From Kutzneria kofuensis (GTDB taxonomy: Bacteria; Actinomycetota; Actinomycetes; Mycobacteriales; Pseudonocardiaceae), in contig NZ_JACHIR010000001.1 in assembly GCF_014203355.1 (NCBI RefSeq), positions 4,342,038 through 4,406,037 of the forward strand: DNA of 64,000 nt. Direction: 5' to 3'. Positions 6,443-14,649 of the stretch are shown piece by piece (the stretch's first letter is position 1; each line of letters starts with the position of its first letter). Under the pieces are notes generated by a model. That model was given only the letters and a program-made list of their open reading frames with translations. It made no database searches and was not told where the DNA came from. Both the position numbers and the translations under genes were made by a program.

Positions 6443-9025
6443 TTACTCCGTGTAGCCCAGCTCCACGTCGTGCACGGTCTCCTGACCTGCGGAGACGCGG
6501 AGCGCGGCGGCCACCGGCGGGTACCCGCTGGCGATCACGGTGTAGTCACCTTCGGACAGATCCCCGAAGCTGTACTGCCCGTCCGACCCCGTGGTGGTGG
6601 CCGCGACGACCTGCCCGTCCGGCGCGACCAGGGTCACCCGGGCGTCGGCCAGCGGCTGCCCCTGGTCGTTGCGGGCCACGCCGCCGAGCGTCGCGCCACC
6701 GGCCAGTTCGACGTCCTGGCGCGTGGTGCCGCTGTCGCCGATGCTCACCGGCAGCGCCGTCGGCCGGAACGACTCGGCGCTGACGACGAGGGTGTACTCG
6801 CCGCCGACCAGTTCGGTGAACTGGTACGACCCGCCGGCGTCGGTGGACCGCGACCCCACGACCTCGCCGCGCACGTCGGCCAGCGTCACGGTGGCCTCGA
6901 CCACCGGGTGGCCGCCGAGCGCCGTGACGACGCCGACCAGGCCGCCGGTGCCGGTGAGCACCACGTCGAAGTTGACCGGGGCGCCGTTCACCACGACCGT
7001 CGAGGCCTGCGGCTGGTGCGAGCCGGCCGAGGCGATCAACACGTACGTGCCGTTGGCCGGCGCGGCCAGGTCGTAGCCGCCGTCCTGGGCGCTGACGGTC
7101 CGCCCGACCTGCTTGCCGTTCAGGTCGATCACGGTCAGCGCGGCGGCGTGCACCGGGCTGCCGTCGGGCCGCCGCACGAAGCCGCGAACCGGGGTTCCGG
7201 CCAGCGTGCCGAGGGTTCCCTCCAGGTGCGAGTGACCGTTGCCGTTCCCGTTCATCGCATGCCGTCCGGAGGTGTCGAACGGCTCGGTGCTGGCGAGCGC
7301 CGCCGGCGCGGGCGCCGGCTCGGGCTCGGTGGTCAGCACGATGCCGCCCTCCTCGGCGGCCTGCGCCTGGATGCCGGACTGCGTGCGCAGCGGCACCTCC
7401 TTGGTGAACACCGTCAGCACGAAGGCCACGGCGGCGACGATCGCGGCGCCGATGAACACGATGTGCATCGCGTTGGTGAAGCCCTCCTGGAAGGGCTGCG
7501 CCAGGATCGCCGGGTTGAGCTTCTGGATGAACGAGGAGTCCTGCAGCGCGCCGCCGGCGTTGCCGCCCTTGAGCGCGGAGAACAGCGGCGCGTTGTTCGG
7601 GTCCTGCACCACCGACGGCGTGTGGATGGCGGCCTGGAACGCCTGCGTCGGCACGATCGCCGCGAACGCGTCCTTGATCTTGTCGCCGACCGTGCTGAAC
7701 AGCAGCGACAGGAAGACCGCGGTGCCGACGGTGCCGCCCATCGACCGGAAGAAGGTCGCCGACGCGGTCGCCACGCCCATGTCCCGCGGCGGCACCGCGT
7801 TCTGGGTGGCCAGCGTCAGCGTCTGCATGCACAGGCCCAGGCCGATGCCGAAGATCGCCATGTAGATGTCGACCTCGAGCAGGCTGGTGTCCCACTGCAG
7901 CCGGTAGAACAGCAGAGCGCCGGCGCCGATCAGCACGGTGCCGATGACCGGGAACAGCTTGTAGCGGCCGGTGCGTGCGGTGATGATGCCGGAGCCGAGC
8001 GAGGCGATCATCATCGCCAGCACGAACGGCAGCATCAGCAGGCCGGACTGGGTCGGGGTGTTGCCCTTCACGATCTGCAGGTACTGCGGGATCATCGCGA
8101 TCCCGCCGAACATCGCGACGCCGACCAGCACGCCGGTGACCGAGGTGAGGCTGAACACGGAGCTGCGGAACAGCCGCAGCGGGATGAGCGCGTCGTCCTT
8201 GGCGTAGTGCTCGGCGATCACGAAGGCGATCAGGCCGAGGGCGCCGACGATGTAGCAGATCCAGGCGTCCTGCGAGGTCCAGCCCCATTCGCGGCCCTGC
8301 TCGGCGACGATCAGCAGCGGCACCAGGCCGATGGCGATGAACGCCGACCCCAGCCAGTCGATGCGCCGCTTCACGTTCGAGGCCTTGCGCGGCAGGTTGA
8401 GCACCACGGCGACGACCGCGAACGCCAGCACGCCGATCGGCACGTTCACCAGGAACACCCAGCGCCAGCCGTCGATGCCCAGGATGCTGGACTGGCCGGC
8501 CAGGGCGCCGCCGATGACCGGGCCGAGCACGCTGGAGGTGCCGAACACGGCCAGGAACATGCCCTGGTAGCGGGCCCGCTCCCGGGGCGGCACGATGTCG
8601 CCGATGATGGCCAGCGCCAGCGACATCAGGCCGCCGGCGCCGATGCCCTGGAACGCGCGGAACGCGGCCAGCTCGTACATCGAGGTGGCGAAGGTGCAGG
8701 CCAGTGAGCCGATCACGAAGATGGCGATCGCCGACAGGTAGAACGGCTTGCGGCCGTACATGTCGGACAACTTGCCGTACAGCGGCGTGGCGATGGTCGA
8801 GGTGATCAGGTAGGCGGTGGTCGCCCACGCCTGCTGGTCCAGGCCGTGCAGCTGGTCGGCGATGGTCCGGATGGCGGTGGAGACGATGGTCTGGTCCAGC
8901 GCCGCCAGGAACATGCCCAGCATCAGGCCGGACAGGATGGTGAGGATCTGCCGGTGGGTGAACGTCCCGGGGACGTGCTCTGCCTTGGAGGTGGGCGCCG
9001 CCACCGGAGCGGCCGTGCTTGTCAT
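6443..9025 (-). CDS. DHA2-type multidrug MFS transporter with C-terminal carboxypeptidase-regulatory-like repeats
   Basis: Proton-coupled drug exporter with a 14-segment DHA2 core (about residues 25-545). Motifs are LAALDQTIVSTAIRTIADQL, GKLSDMYGRK (motif A) and LGPVIGGALAG (motif C). After a Pro/Ala-rich linker and an Asn/Gly/His-rich stretch (about 590-600), about 250 residues form three similar beta-sandwich repeats of 80-85 residues (about 612-693, 694-777, 778-860). Each has the V.G.V....G.P...A.VT...G pattern of CarboxypepD_reg domains. ATG 9025 has AAGG 8 nt upstream and overlaps the MarR stop by 4 bp (ATGA), so the two are co-expressed. The tail roughly doubles the usual pump length; its role is unknown. 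Confidence 0.92.
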   Translation of the reverse strand: MTSTAAPVAAPTSKAEHVPGTFTHRQILTILSGLMLGMFLAALDQTIVSTAIRTIADQLHGLDQQAWATTAYLITSTIATPLYGKLSDMYGRKPFYLSAIAIFVIGSLACTFATSMYELAAFRAFQGIGAGGLMSLALAIIGDIVPPRERARYQGMFLAVFGTSSVLGPVIGGALAGQSSILGIDGWRWVFLVNVPIGVLAFAVVAVVLNLPRKASNVKRRIDWLGSAFIAIGLVPLLIVAEQGREWGWTSQDAWICYIVGALGLIAFVIAEHYAKDDALIPLRLFRSSVFSLTSVTGVLVGVAMFGGIAMIPQYLQIVKGNTPTQSGLLMLPFVLAMMIASLGSGIITARTGRYKLFPVIGTVLIGAGALLFYRLQWDTSLLEVDIYMAIFGIGLGLCMQTLTLATQNAVPPRDMGVATASATFFRSMGGTVGTAVFLSLLFSTVGDKIKDAFAAIVPTQAFQAAIHTPSVVQDPNNAPLFSALKGGNAGGALQDSSFIQKLNPAILAQPFQEGFTNAMHIVFIGAAIVAAVAFVLTVFTKEVPLRTQSGIQAQAAEEGGIVLTTEPEPAPAPAALASTEPFDTSGRHAMNGNGNGHSHLEGTLGTLAGTPVRGFVRRPDGSPVHAAALTVIDLNGKQVGRTVSAQDGGYDLAAPANGTYVLIASAGSHQPQASTVVVNGAPVNFDVVLTGTGGLVGVVTALGGHPVVEATVTLADVRGEVVGSRSTDAGGSYQFTELVGGEYTLVVSAESFRPTALPVSIGDSGTTRQDVELAGGATLGGVARNDQGQPLADARVTLVAPDGQVVAATTTGSDGQYSFGDLSEGDYTVIASGYPPVAAALRVSAGQETVHDVELGYTE

Positions 9026-9519
9026 CGTGTTGCCTTTCGCTGCTCGGCGATCGCGGTGGCCATCTGCGGTCGGTAGTTCTCGATGTCGGTGTTGAGCGCG
9101 TCGAACAGCTCCACGAGCTGGCGGCGGCGCTCGATCGGCCAGTTGCCGAGCATCTGGTCGATGTGGTGGTTGCGCTGGGCGCGGAGCTCGTCGAACAGCC
9201 GGCGGCCGTCGTCGGTGGCGGCCAGCAGGCACGCGCGTCCGTCCAACGGGTCGGCCTGCCGTTCGACCAGGCCGGCGCGGACGAGCTGGGCCACCTGTCG
9301 GCTGACCGTGGACGGGTCCGAGTGGACCGCGTCGGCCAGCGCGCTCGCCCGCTTCGGGCCGTTGATCACCAGGTGGGCCATCAGCATGTAGCCGGCCTTC
9401 TCGACGCCGTGCGGCTTGTCGGTGAACTGGTGGTGGGCCCGTTCCAGCAGCCGAAGGAAGCGGACCAGCTGGAGGCCCAGCTGGTCGGCGTTGTCCAGCC
9501 GCTCCTGGGTCGTCTCCAT
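9022..9519 (-). CDS. MarR-family transcriptional regulator
   Basis: Winged-helix dimeric repressor of 165 residues. MLMAHLVINGPKRASALADAVHSDPSTVSRQVAQLVRAGLVERQADPLDGRACLL contains the recognition helix (DPSTVSRQVAQLV) and the wing with the DxRxxx turn. It is the first gene of a two-gene operon with the DHA2 pump, overlapping by 4 bp, the standard arrangement for a drug-sensing MarR that represses its own pump. A palindrome 33 bp before its start is a likely operator. Confidence 0.92.
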   Translation of the reverse strand: METTQERLDNADQLGLQLVRFLRLLERAHHQFTDKPHGVEKAGYMLMAHLVINGPKRASALADAVHSDPSTVSRQVAQLVRAGLVERQADPLDGRACLLAATDDGRRLFDELRAQRNHHIDQMLGNWPIERRRQLVELFDALNTDIENYRPQMATAIAEQRKATR

Positions 9520-9551
9520 GTCCTACCTCCCTCGTGAAGATCGATGGTTGC

Positions 9552-9569
9552 TCCAACCAAGCAGTTGGA
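9552..9569. promoter_or_regulatory. Candidate MarR operator
   Basis: TCCAACCAAGCAGTTGGA has perfect 6-bp arms and a 6-bp spacer, an 18-bp site of MarR type. It lies in the divergent gap between the MarR gene and the flavoenzyme gene, close to where the MarR promoter should be. Confidence 0.55.
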
Positions 9570-9656
9570 TAGTACAAGCATCTGCGCGAACAGAGTAGTG
9601 GGCAAGTCCAATGGTTGTGAAACTCAACACTCGACCGGGTGACTACGGTGAGGTGC

Positions 9657-11039
9657 ATGAACGCTGTCGTTCAGGCCCTCCAGGAGGCCCTCGGCGCCGA
9701 CTCCGTGCGCGTCGACCCGGACGTCACCGCCACCTACAGCCGGGACATGATGCCGCTGGCTCCGGTCGGGCAGCCGCTGGCCGTGGTCTTCCCGGAGAAC
9801 GCCGAGCAGGTGCAGGCCGTGGTCCGCATCTGCGCCGGGGCCGGCGTCCCGATCGTGCCGCGCGGCGCGGGCAGCGGGCTGTCCGGCGCCGCCAACGCCA
9901 TCGACGGCTGCGTGATGCTGGTGACCACCCGGATGAACGCCATCTTGGAGATCGACCAGGACAACCGGCTGGCCGTGGTCGAACCGGGCGTGGTCAACCT
10001 GGACCTGCGCGACGCCGTGGAGAAGCACGGGCTGTTCTACCCACCGGACCCGTCCAGCTACGACTGGTGCTCCATCGGCGGCAACCTGTCCACCAACGCC
10101 GGCGGTCTGTGCTGCGTGAAGTACGGGGTGACCACGGACTCCGTGCTCGGCCTGGAGGTCGTGCTCGCGGACGGCTCGCTGCTGAAGACGGGGAGGCGCA
10201 CGGTCAAGGGGGTTGCCGGCTACGACCTGACGAAACTGTTCATCGGCAGCGAGGGCACGCTCGGCGTGATCACCAAGGCGGTGCTGGCGCTGCGGCCGCT
10301 GCCGCAGGCGCCGGCCACGCTGGTGGCGGCGTTCAGCACGACCGCGGCGGCCGGCGTCGCCGTGACGAACATCGTGCGCAGCGGCACCGTGCCGTCGCTG
10401 ATGGAGATCATGGATGCCGTCTCCATCAAGGCCGTCGAGCAGCACCTGAAGACCGAGGTAGGCCCGCCCGGCTGCGAGGCGCTGCTGCTGTGCCAGTCCG
10501 ACTCCGGCGGCGAGGTGGCCCGGCTGGAGCTGGAGAAGGTGGAGCTGGCCTGCCAGGCCGCCGGCGCGGACATGACCTACGTGACGACCGACCTGGCCGA
10601 GGGGCGGATGCTGCTGACCGCGCGGCGGGCCGTGCTGACCGCGCTGGAGGTCTACGGCGCGTGGCTCACCGACGACGTGTGCGTGCCGCGGACCGCGATC
10701 GCCGACCTGATCGCCGGCTGCCAGACCATCAGCGAGCGGCACCGGGTGAAGATCGCCGTGGTCGGGCACGCCGGCGACGGCAACATGCACCCGACGCTGG
10801 TCTACGACCCCGCCGACGCCGACGAGTTCGCCCGGGCCCGGATCGCCTTCGACGAGATCCTGGAGCTGGGCCTCGGACTCGGCGGCACGGTGACCGGTGA
10901 GCACGGCATCGGCAAGATCAAGCGGGAGTGGCTGGCCCGCGAGATCGGCCCGGTCGGGCTGGCCGTGCACCGGTCGATCAAGCAGGCGCTGGACCCGGGC
11001 AACCTGTTCAACCCGGGCTCGATGTTCGCTATGGAGTAG
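9657..11039 (+). CDS. FAD-linked oxidase, glycolate oxidase GlcD / D-lactate dehydrogenase type
   Basis: Flavoprotein of 460 residues that oxidises a 2-hydroxy acid. The PCMH-type FAD-binding half carries PRGAGSGLSGAANAIDG and NLSTNAGGLCCVKYG. The cap/C-terminal half carries VGHAGDGNMHPTLVYD and TGEHGIGKIKREWL, both hallmarks of the GlcD/DLD family. ATG 9657 is chosen; GGTGAGG lies just upstream, and a TACGGT box 7 nt before the ATG also allows a leaderless start. There is no adjacent GlcE or GlcF gene, so it probably acts alone. Glycolate, D-lactate and other hydroxy acids cannot be told apart from the sequence. Confidence 0.88.
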   Translation: MNAVVQALQEALGADSVRVDPDVTATYSRDMMPLAPVGQPLAVVFPENAEQVQAVVRICAGAGVPIVPRGAGSGLSGAANAIDGCVMLVTTRMNAILEIDQDNRLAVVEPGVVNLDLRDAVEKHGLFYPPDPSSYDWCSIGGNLSTNAGGLCCVKYGVTTDSVLGLEVVLADGSLLKTGRRTVKGVAGYDLTKLFIGSEGTLGVITKAVLALRPLPQAPATLVAAFSTTAAAGVAVTNIVRSGTVPSLMEIMDAVSIKAVEQHLKTEVGPPGCEALLLCQSDSGGEVARLELEKVELACQAAGADMTYVTTDLAEGRMLLTARRAVLTALEVYGAWLTDDVCVPRTAIADLIAGCQTISERHRVKIAVVGHAGDGNMHPTLVYDPADADEFARARIAFDEILELGLGLGGTVTGEHGIGKIKREWLAREIGPVGLAVHRSIKQALDPGNLFNPGSMFAME

Positions 11040-11646
11040 GGATCTCGCGGAAGCCGACCTGGCGCAGCACCCGGCCGACGTACTCCAGCACGTCGTCGTG
11101 CCGGGGTGGCACCAGCATCCGGTAGAACAACGCCCCCACGATGATCTCCACGATCACCTCGGGGTCGGCGTCCGGCGGCAGCATGCCCTCCCGGATCGCC
11201 CTTCGGACCAGCCGAATCCCGCCCTCCCGGCGCTTCGACCCGGAGGCCCGCCAGAACGCGTCGAACAGCTCCGGGTGGCTGAAGGTGGAGCCGATGAGCT
11301 GGGCCAGCAGCGGCGCCAGCCGGCGGTCGGCGATGGCGTCCGTCATCGTGCCGACCATGCGGGCGAACACCTCCGGGTACGGCAGCGTGTCGTACTCCTC
11401 GTCGGTCAGGTCGGGCGCGTTGCGGCCGTAGACGATGGCCTGGACGAGCAGCTCCTCCTTGGACGACCAGCGCCGGTACACGGTCAGCCGGGCGACGCCG
11501 GCCCGCTTGGCGATCTGCTCGATGCTCGTGCCGTCCACCCCGCGCTCGGCGAACAGTTCCAGCGCCGCCCGCAGGATCGCCTCGTCCGCCTCGGGATCGC
11601 GAGGTCGGCCCGCGGTCTTCAGCTCGCCAGTGTCTCGTCCAGCCAC
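11029..11646 (-). CDS. TetR-family transcriptional regulator
   Basis: Repressor of about 205 residues. The helix-turn-helix is AILRAALELFAERGVDGTSIEQIAKRAGVARLTVYRRWSSKEELL, followed by a TetR_C-type ligand domain with HPELFDAFWRASG. The start is uncertain; GTG 11646 would overlap the end of the monooxygenase gene by 28 bp and would exclude a poorly conserved longer N-terminus. It is co-transcribed behind the monooxygenase gene, whose promoter carries a perfect palindrome, so negative feedback on both genes is likely. Its 3' end overlaps the convergent flavoenzyme gene by 11 bp. Confidence 0.85.
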   Translation of the reverse strand: MAGRDTGELKTAGRPRDPEADEAILRAALELFAERGVDGTSIEQIAKRAGVARLTVYRRWSSKEELLVQAIVYGRNAPDLTDEEYDTLPYPEVFARMVGTMTDAIADRRLAPLLAQLIGSTFSHPELFDAFWRASGSKRREGGIRLVRRAIREGMLPPDADPEVIVEIIVGALFYRMLVPPRHDDVLEYVGRVLRQVGFREIPTP

Positions 11647-12995
11647 CTGCCCAGCCTTGCCGGTGCCGGCCGTCCCTGCCAAGCCAGGTGCCCGTCGGGG
11701 CGGACGAGCCTGGTCACCGGGCCCGTCTCGACGAGCAGGTCGTCGCCCAGCCGCTCCTTCGCAACCGGCACGTGCGGGTCGTCGGCCGTGGGGACCTCCA
11801 GCACCCAGCGGCCGTTCGTCCATCGGGACGCGATCTCCGGCACGCGGTCGCCGCGCGGGCCGAGCGGGCCGCGCCGGTAGGTCAGCGCCAGCTGGCTCGT
11901 GCGCTCGAACAACTTCCGTTGCGCCACCGGGAGATTGAGCAGCGGCAGGAACACGGCGTCGCGCAGCAGGCGGCGCCAGAAGCCCATGCCGAGCACGAAC
12001 GACGTCAGCGCGGTGGTGCCGCTCAGCACCTCCTCGGCGATCGGCCGCCGCTCCGTCTCGTACGTGTCGATCAACCGCTCGGTGGCCCGGCCGTGGAGCA
12101 CCATTGCCAGCTTCCAGGCCAGGTTCTCGGCGTCGCCGATGCCGGTGTTCATGCCCTGGCCGCTGAACGGGCTGTGCACGTGCGCCGCGTCGCCGGCGAG
12201 CAGGATCCGGCCGCGGCGGTAGGCGCCGGCCAGGCGGCGGTGGATGGTGAACGTGGACGTCCAGTCGCAGGCCCCGAACTCGGCCGTCAGCCCGCTTCGC
12301 TTCGGCAGCATGGCCTTCAACTCGGCCAGCACGTCGACGGGGCCGGTGCCCGGCAGTTCGCCCTGCAGCCGCCAGAGGTCGTTGCCCGGCAACGGAAACG
12401 CCGCGAACATGCCGGCCGTGCCGAGCCAGACCGTCACACCGTCGCGCGGCACCGGCCAGTCCAGGTGCACGTCCGCGAGCAGGAACCGTTCCGCCAGCGG
12501 CACTCCCGGGAAGTCGATGCCGGCGAGCTTGCGGACGGTGCTGTGCGAGCCGTCGCAGCCGAGCAGCCAGTCGCCGCGAATGGGCTCACCCGCCTGCACG
12601 GTGATGCCTTCGGCGTCCTGGCTCATGTCGGTGACGGCCGTGCCCCACTCGACCTTGCCGCCCAGCTCCGACAGCCGGTCCCGCAACGACTTCTCGATCT
12701 CCGACTGGCTGATCAGCGCCCCGCGGCCGGCCCACCGGTCCAGCCGCAGCTCCATCATCGGCCGCCCGCCGGCGAGCGTCGTCACCCGGCGGATGTCCAT
12801 GCTGCGCTCCGGCAGGTCCCCGAGCGCACCCACCCGGTTGAGCACCTCCGCCCCGCGCGGCTGCAGCCCCAGCGCCCGGGACGTCGAGGCCGGACCCTCG
12901 GCCGCGTCCAGCACCCGTACCGGCACGCCCCGCTGCATCAGGGCACACGCCGCAGTCAGCCCCGTCGGCCCCGCGCCCGCGATCAGCACCGTCAC
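11619..12995 (-). CDS. FAD-dependent aromatic monooxygenase (group A, PheA/TfdB/Rox-like)
   Basis: Single-component flavin hydroxylase of 458 residues that uses NAD(P)H and O2. It begins with the GxGxxG dinucleotide motif (VLIAGAGPTGLTAACAL) and has DGSHSTVRKLAGI (DG motif) and the FAD ribityl motif GDAAHVHSPFSGQGMNTGIG. The C-terminal 100 residues are a reduced thioredoxin-like tail. Relatives hydroxylate phenols, polyketides or antibiotics such as rifampicin; the substrate here is unknown. It heads a two-gene operon with a TetR regulator. Confidence 0.9.
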   Translation of the reverse strand: MTVLIAGAGPTGLTAACALMQRGVPVRVLDAAEGPASTSRALGLQPRGAEVLNRVGALGDLPERSMDIRRVTTLAGGRPMMELRLDRWAGRGALISQSEIEKSLRDRLSELGGKVEWGTAVTDMSQDAEGITVQAGEPIRGDWLLGCDGSHSTVRKLAGIDFPGVPLAERFLLADVHLDWPVPRDGVTVWLGTAGMFAAFPLPGNDLWRLQGELPGTGPVDVLAELKAMLPKRSGLTAEFGACDWTSTFTIHRRLAGAYRRGRILLAGDAAHVHSPFSGQGMNTGIGDAENLAWKLAMVLHGRATERLIDTYETERRPIAEEVLSGTTALTSFVLGMGFWRRLLRDAVFLPLLNLPVAQRKLFERTSQLALTYRRGPLGPRGDRVPEIASRWTNGRWVLEVPTADDPHVPVAKERLGDDLLVETGPVTRLVRPDGHLAWQGRPAPARLGRWLDETLAS

Positions 12996-13009
12996 GACCC
13001 CTCCCCAGG

Positions 13010-13040
13010 ATTAGTAAACAGAACAGCACTGTTTACTAAT
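13010..13040. promoter_or_regulatory. Perfect inverted repeat, probable TetR operator
   Basis: ATTAGTAAACAG (13010-13021) and its exact complement CTGTTTACTAAT (13029-13040) are separated by 7 bp. The site lies 15-45 bp upstream of the monooxygenase start, over the expected promoter. AT-rich 12-bp arms in such GC-rich DNA are typical of a TetR-family site, and the TetR gene is in the same operon. Confidence 0.8.
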
Positions 13041-13050
13041 TGGAGCAGAA

Positions 13051-13079
13051 GAGACCGCCCCCGTCCAGGGGGCGGTCTC
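13051..13079 (-). terminator. Hairpin terminator for the DedA gene
   Basis: Perfect 12-bp stem (13051-13062 with 13068-13079) with a 5-nt loop, 13 bp beyond the DedA stop. It insulates the DedA gene from the monooxygenase promoter. Confidence 0.8.
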
Positions 13080-13091
13080 GGGGCTACGACC

Positions 13092-13853
13092 TCAGCGAAT
13101 GCGGTCGATGCGCTGGGTGGCGTCCATGTCCTCGGAGCGCATGTCGAACTGCTGGGTGGCGTCCAGGGCCGGACCCTCGCCGGCGAGGGCCTCCCGCTCG
13201 ATGCGCTCGCGGCGGGCCTTGATCACCTCGAACACGATCGGGATGACCGACAGCACCGGGATGGCGATCAGGAAGACCTCGAGGTTGTCGTGCACGAACT
13301 GGATCTGGCCGAGGAAGTAGCCGCCCAGCGGCACGAGCACGGCCCACAGCACGCCGCCGATGGCGGAGTAGGTGAAGAACTTGCGCTGGTCCATCTTGCC
13401 GACGCCGGCGATGGCGGTGATGAACGTGCGCACGATCGGCACGAAACGGGCCAGGATGATGGCCCGGGCGCCGTACTTCTCGAAGAACTCGTGGGTGCGC
13501 TCGACGTGCTTGCGCTTGAAGATCTTGGAATCGGGCCGGTCGAACAGCTTCGGACCGATGCCGCGGCCGATCCAGTAGCCGGTGACGTTGCCGACGACGG
13601 CACACACGGAGAGGATCACGCAGGCCAGCCACAGTGGCATGTCCACCACGCCGCGGGCGATCAGCAGGCCCAGGGTGAACAACAGCGTGTCACCCGGGAT
13701 CAGGAAGCCGATCAGGATGCCGCAGTCGGCGAAGATCAGCAGGGCCACGCCCAGGAAGACGTACGGCCCGAGGCCCTGCAGGATGGTGTCGGCGTTCAGC
13801 CAACCCGGCAGGGCGATGACGGTGGTCGTGCTCGCGGCGATCGCGGTGGTCAC
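13092..13853 (-). CDS. DedA-family membrane protein (second of three)
   Basis: Membrane protein of 253 residues of the DedA family. It has LLIFADCGILIGFLIPGDTLLF, the conserved glycine-rich GNVTGYWIGRGIG, KYGARAIILARFVPIVRTFITAIAG with the essential Arg and Pro residues, and a C-terminal membrane helix. After it comes a basic stretch and a tail with two similar TQ motifs (DATQQFD and DATQRID). The GTG start at 13853 has TACCTT 8 nt upstream, so it may be leaderless. A strong hairpin follows its stop. Confidence 0.9.
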   Translation of the reverse strand: MTTAIAASTTTVIALPGWLNADTILQGLGPYVFLGVALLIFADCGILIGFLIPGDTLLFTLGLLIARGVVDMPLWLACVILSVCAVVGNVTGYWIGRGIGPKLFDRPDSKIFKRKHVERTHEFFEKYGARAIILARFVPIVRTFITAIAGVGKMDQRKFFTYSAIGGVLWAVLVPLGGYFLGQIQFVHDNLEVFLIAIPVLSVIPIVFEVIKARRERIEREALAGEGPALDATQQFDMRSEDMDATQRIDRIR

Positions 13854-13890
13854 GACTCACCAAGGTACAGGTGTTCGCTGAGTGTCCGAT

Positions 13891-14640
13891 TTACAGCATG
13901 CTCAGCAGCCCGGCCACGGCCCCGCCGGCCAGCCCCAACACCAGCGCGAACAGCAGGATCAGCCAGCCCGGCACCTGCCCCCGCTCGGCCCGCATCTTCG
14001 TGGTCGGCACGGCGTTGGTGGCCACGGCCCGAGTGGGCGGCTCCGGCAGCAGGTGGTCGAACTCGCCGACCGGCGGGCCGACGGTGCTGCCGACCTCGCT
14101 GCCGGAGATCAGGCCGAAGCCGGGACCGGCGCCGACCGGCCCGTACAGGTTCTCCAGCGGCGAGAACCGCTCGGTCTCCACGTGGTGCTGGGCGTTGTTG
14201 ATCCGGATCGTGGCCAGCTCGCCGGTCGAGGGGCCGGAGCTGAGCTCCCGCAGCACCATCTCCTCGGTGAACGCGCTGTCCCCGGACCCGGCGGGCGGCC
14301 GAGGGACGGCCTCGGGCTCCTTGGCGACGGCCTCGTCGGCAGCGGGCGCCTCCGGAGCCGATTCGGGCTCGTCCGCGCCGTCTTCCTCCGCGGTCGCCGC
14401 GTCGTCGGCGGCCTCGTCGGTGGCGTCCGGCTCGTCCGCGTCGGCTTCCCCCGTGGTGGCTTCGTCCGCCGCGACGTCCTCGACGGCCGACTTCTCGTCG
14501 GCGGCCTCGGGTTGCTCCTCGGCCTCCTCGGCGGCCTTGGTCAGCACGGCGGGCAGCGGCGGCATCGTGACCGGCGCGCTCACCGCCTGGGCGCGCAGGG
14601 CCTCCGCCAGCAGCCGCTCCGGGTCGTCGGACTTGCTCAC
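13891..14640 (-). CDS. Acidic, Ala/Glu-rich protein with one C-terminal membrane segment (unknown function)
   Basis: Protein of 249 residues that I do not recognise. The N-terminal part (about 1-110) is low-complexity, rich in Ala, Glu and Asp. The middle holds TIRINNAQHHVETERFSPLENLYG. The C-terminus is one hydrophobic segment (VPGWLILLFALVLGLAGGAV), so it is probably tail-anchored with the acidic part in the cytoplasm. The GTG start has TAACGT 6 nt upstream. It lies between the DedA gene and the amino-sugar cluster, on the same strand but with separate spacing from both. Confidence 0.7.
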   Translation of the reverse strand: MSKSDDPERLLAEALRAQAVSAPVTMPPLPAVLTKAAEEAEEQPEAADEKSAVEDVAADEATTGEADADEPDATDEAADDAATAEEDGADEPESAPEAPAADEAVAKEPEAVPRPPAGSGDSAFTEEMVLRELSSGPSTGELATIRINNAQHHVETERFSPLENLYGPVGAGPGFGLISGSEVGSTVGPPVGEFDHLLPEPPTRAVATNAVPTTKMRAERGQVPGWLILLFALVLGLAGGAVAGLLSML

Positions 14641-14649
14641 GACACCACG

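Noticed and set aside
6335-8707. Very long open frame on the plus strand opposite the DHA2 pump gene
   Set aside because: It is an antisense shadow of high-GC codons. Its composition (His/Arg/Gly/Asp repeats) fits no protein, while the minus-strand frame has clear transporter motifs.
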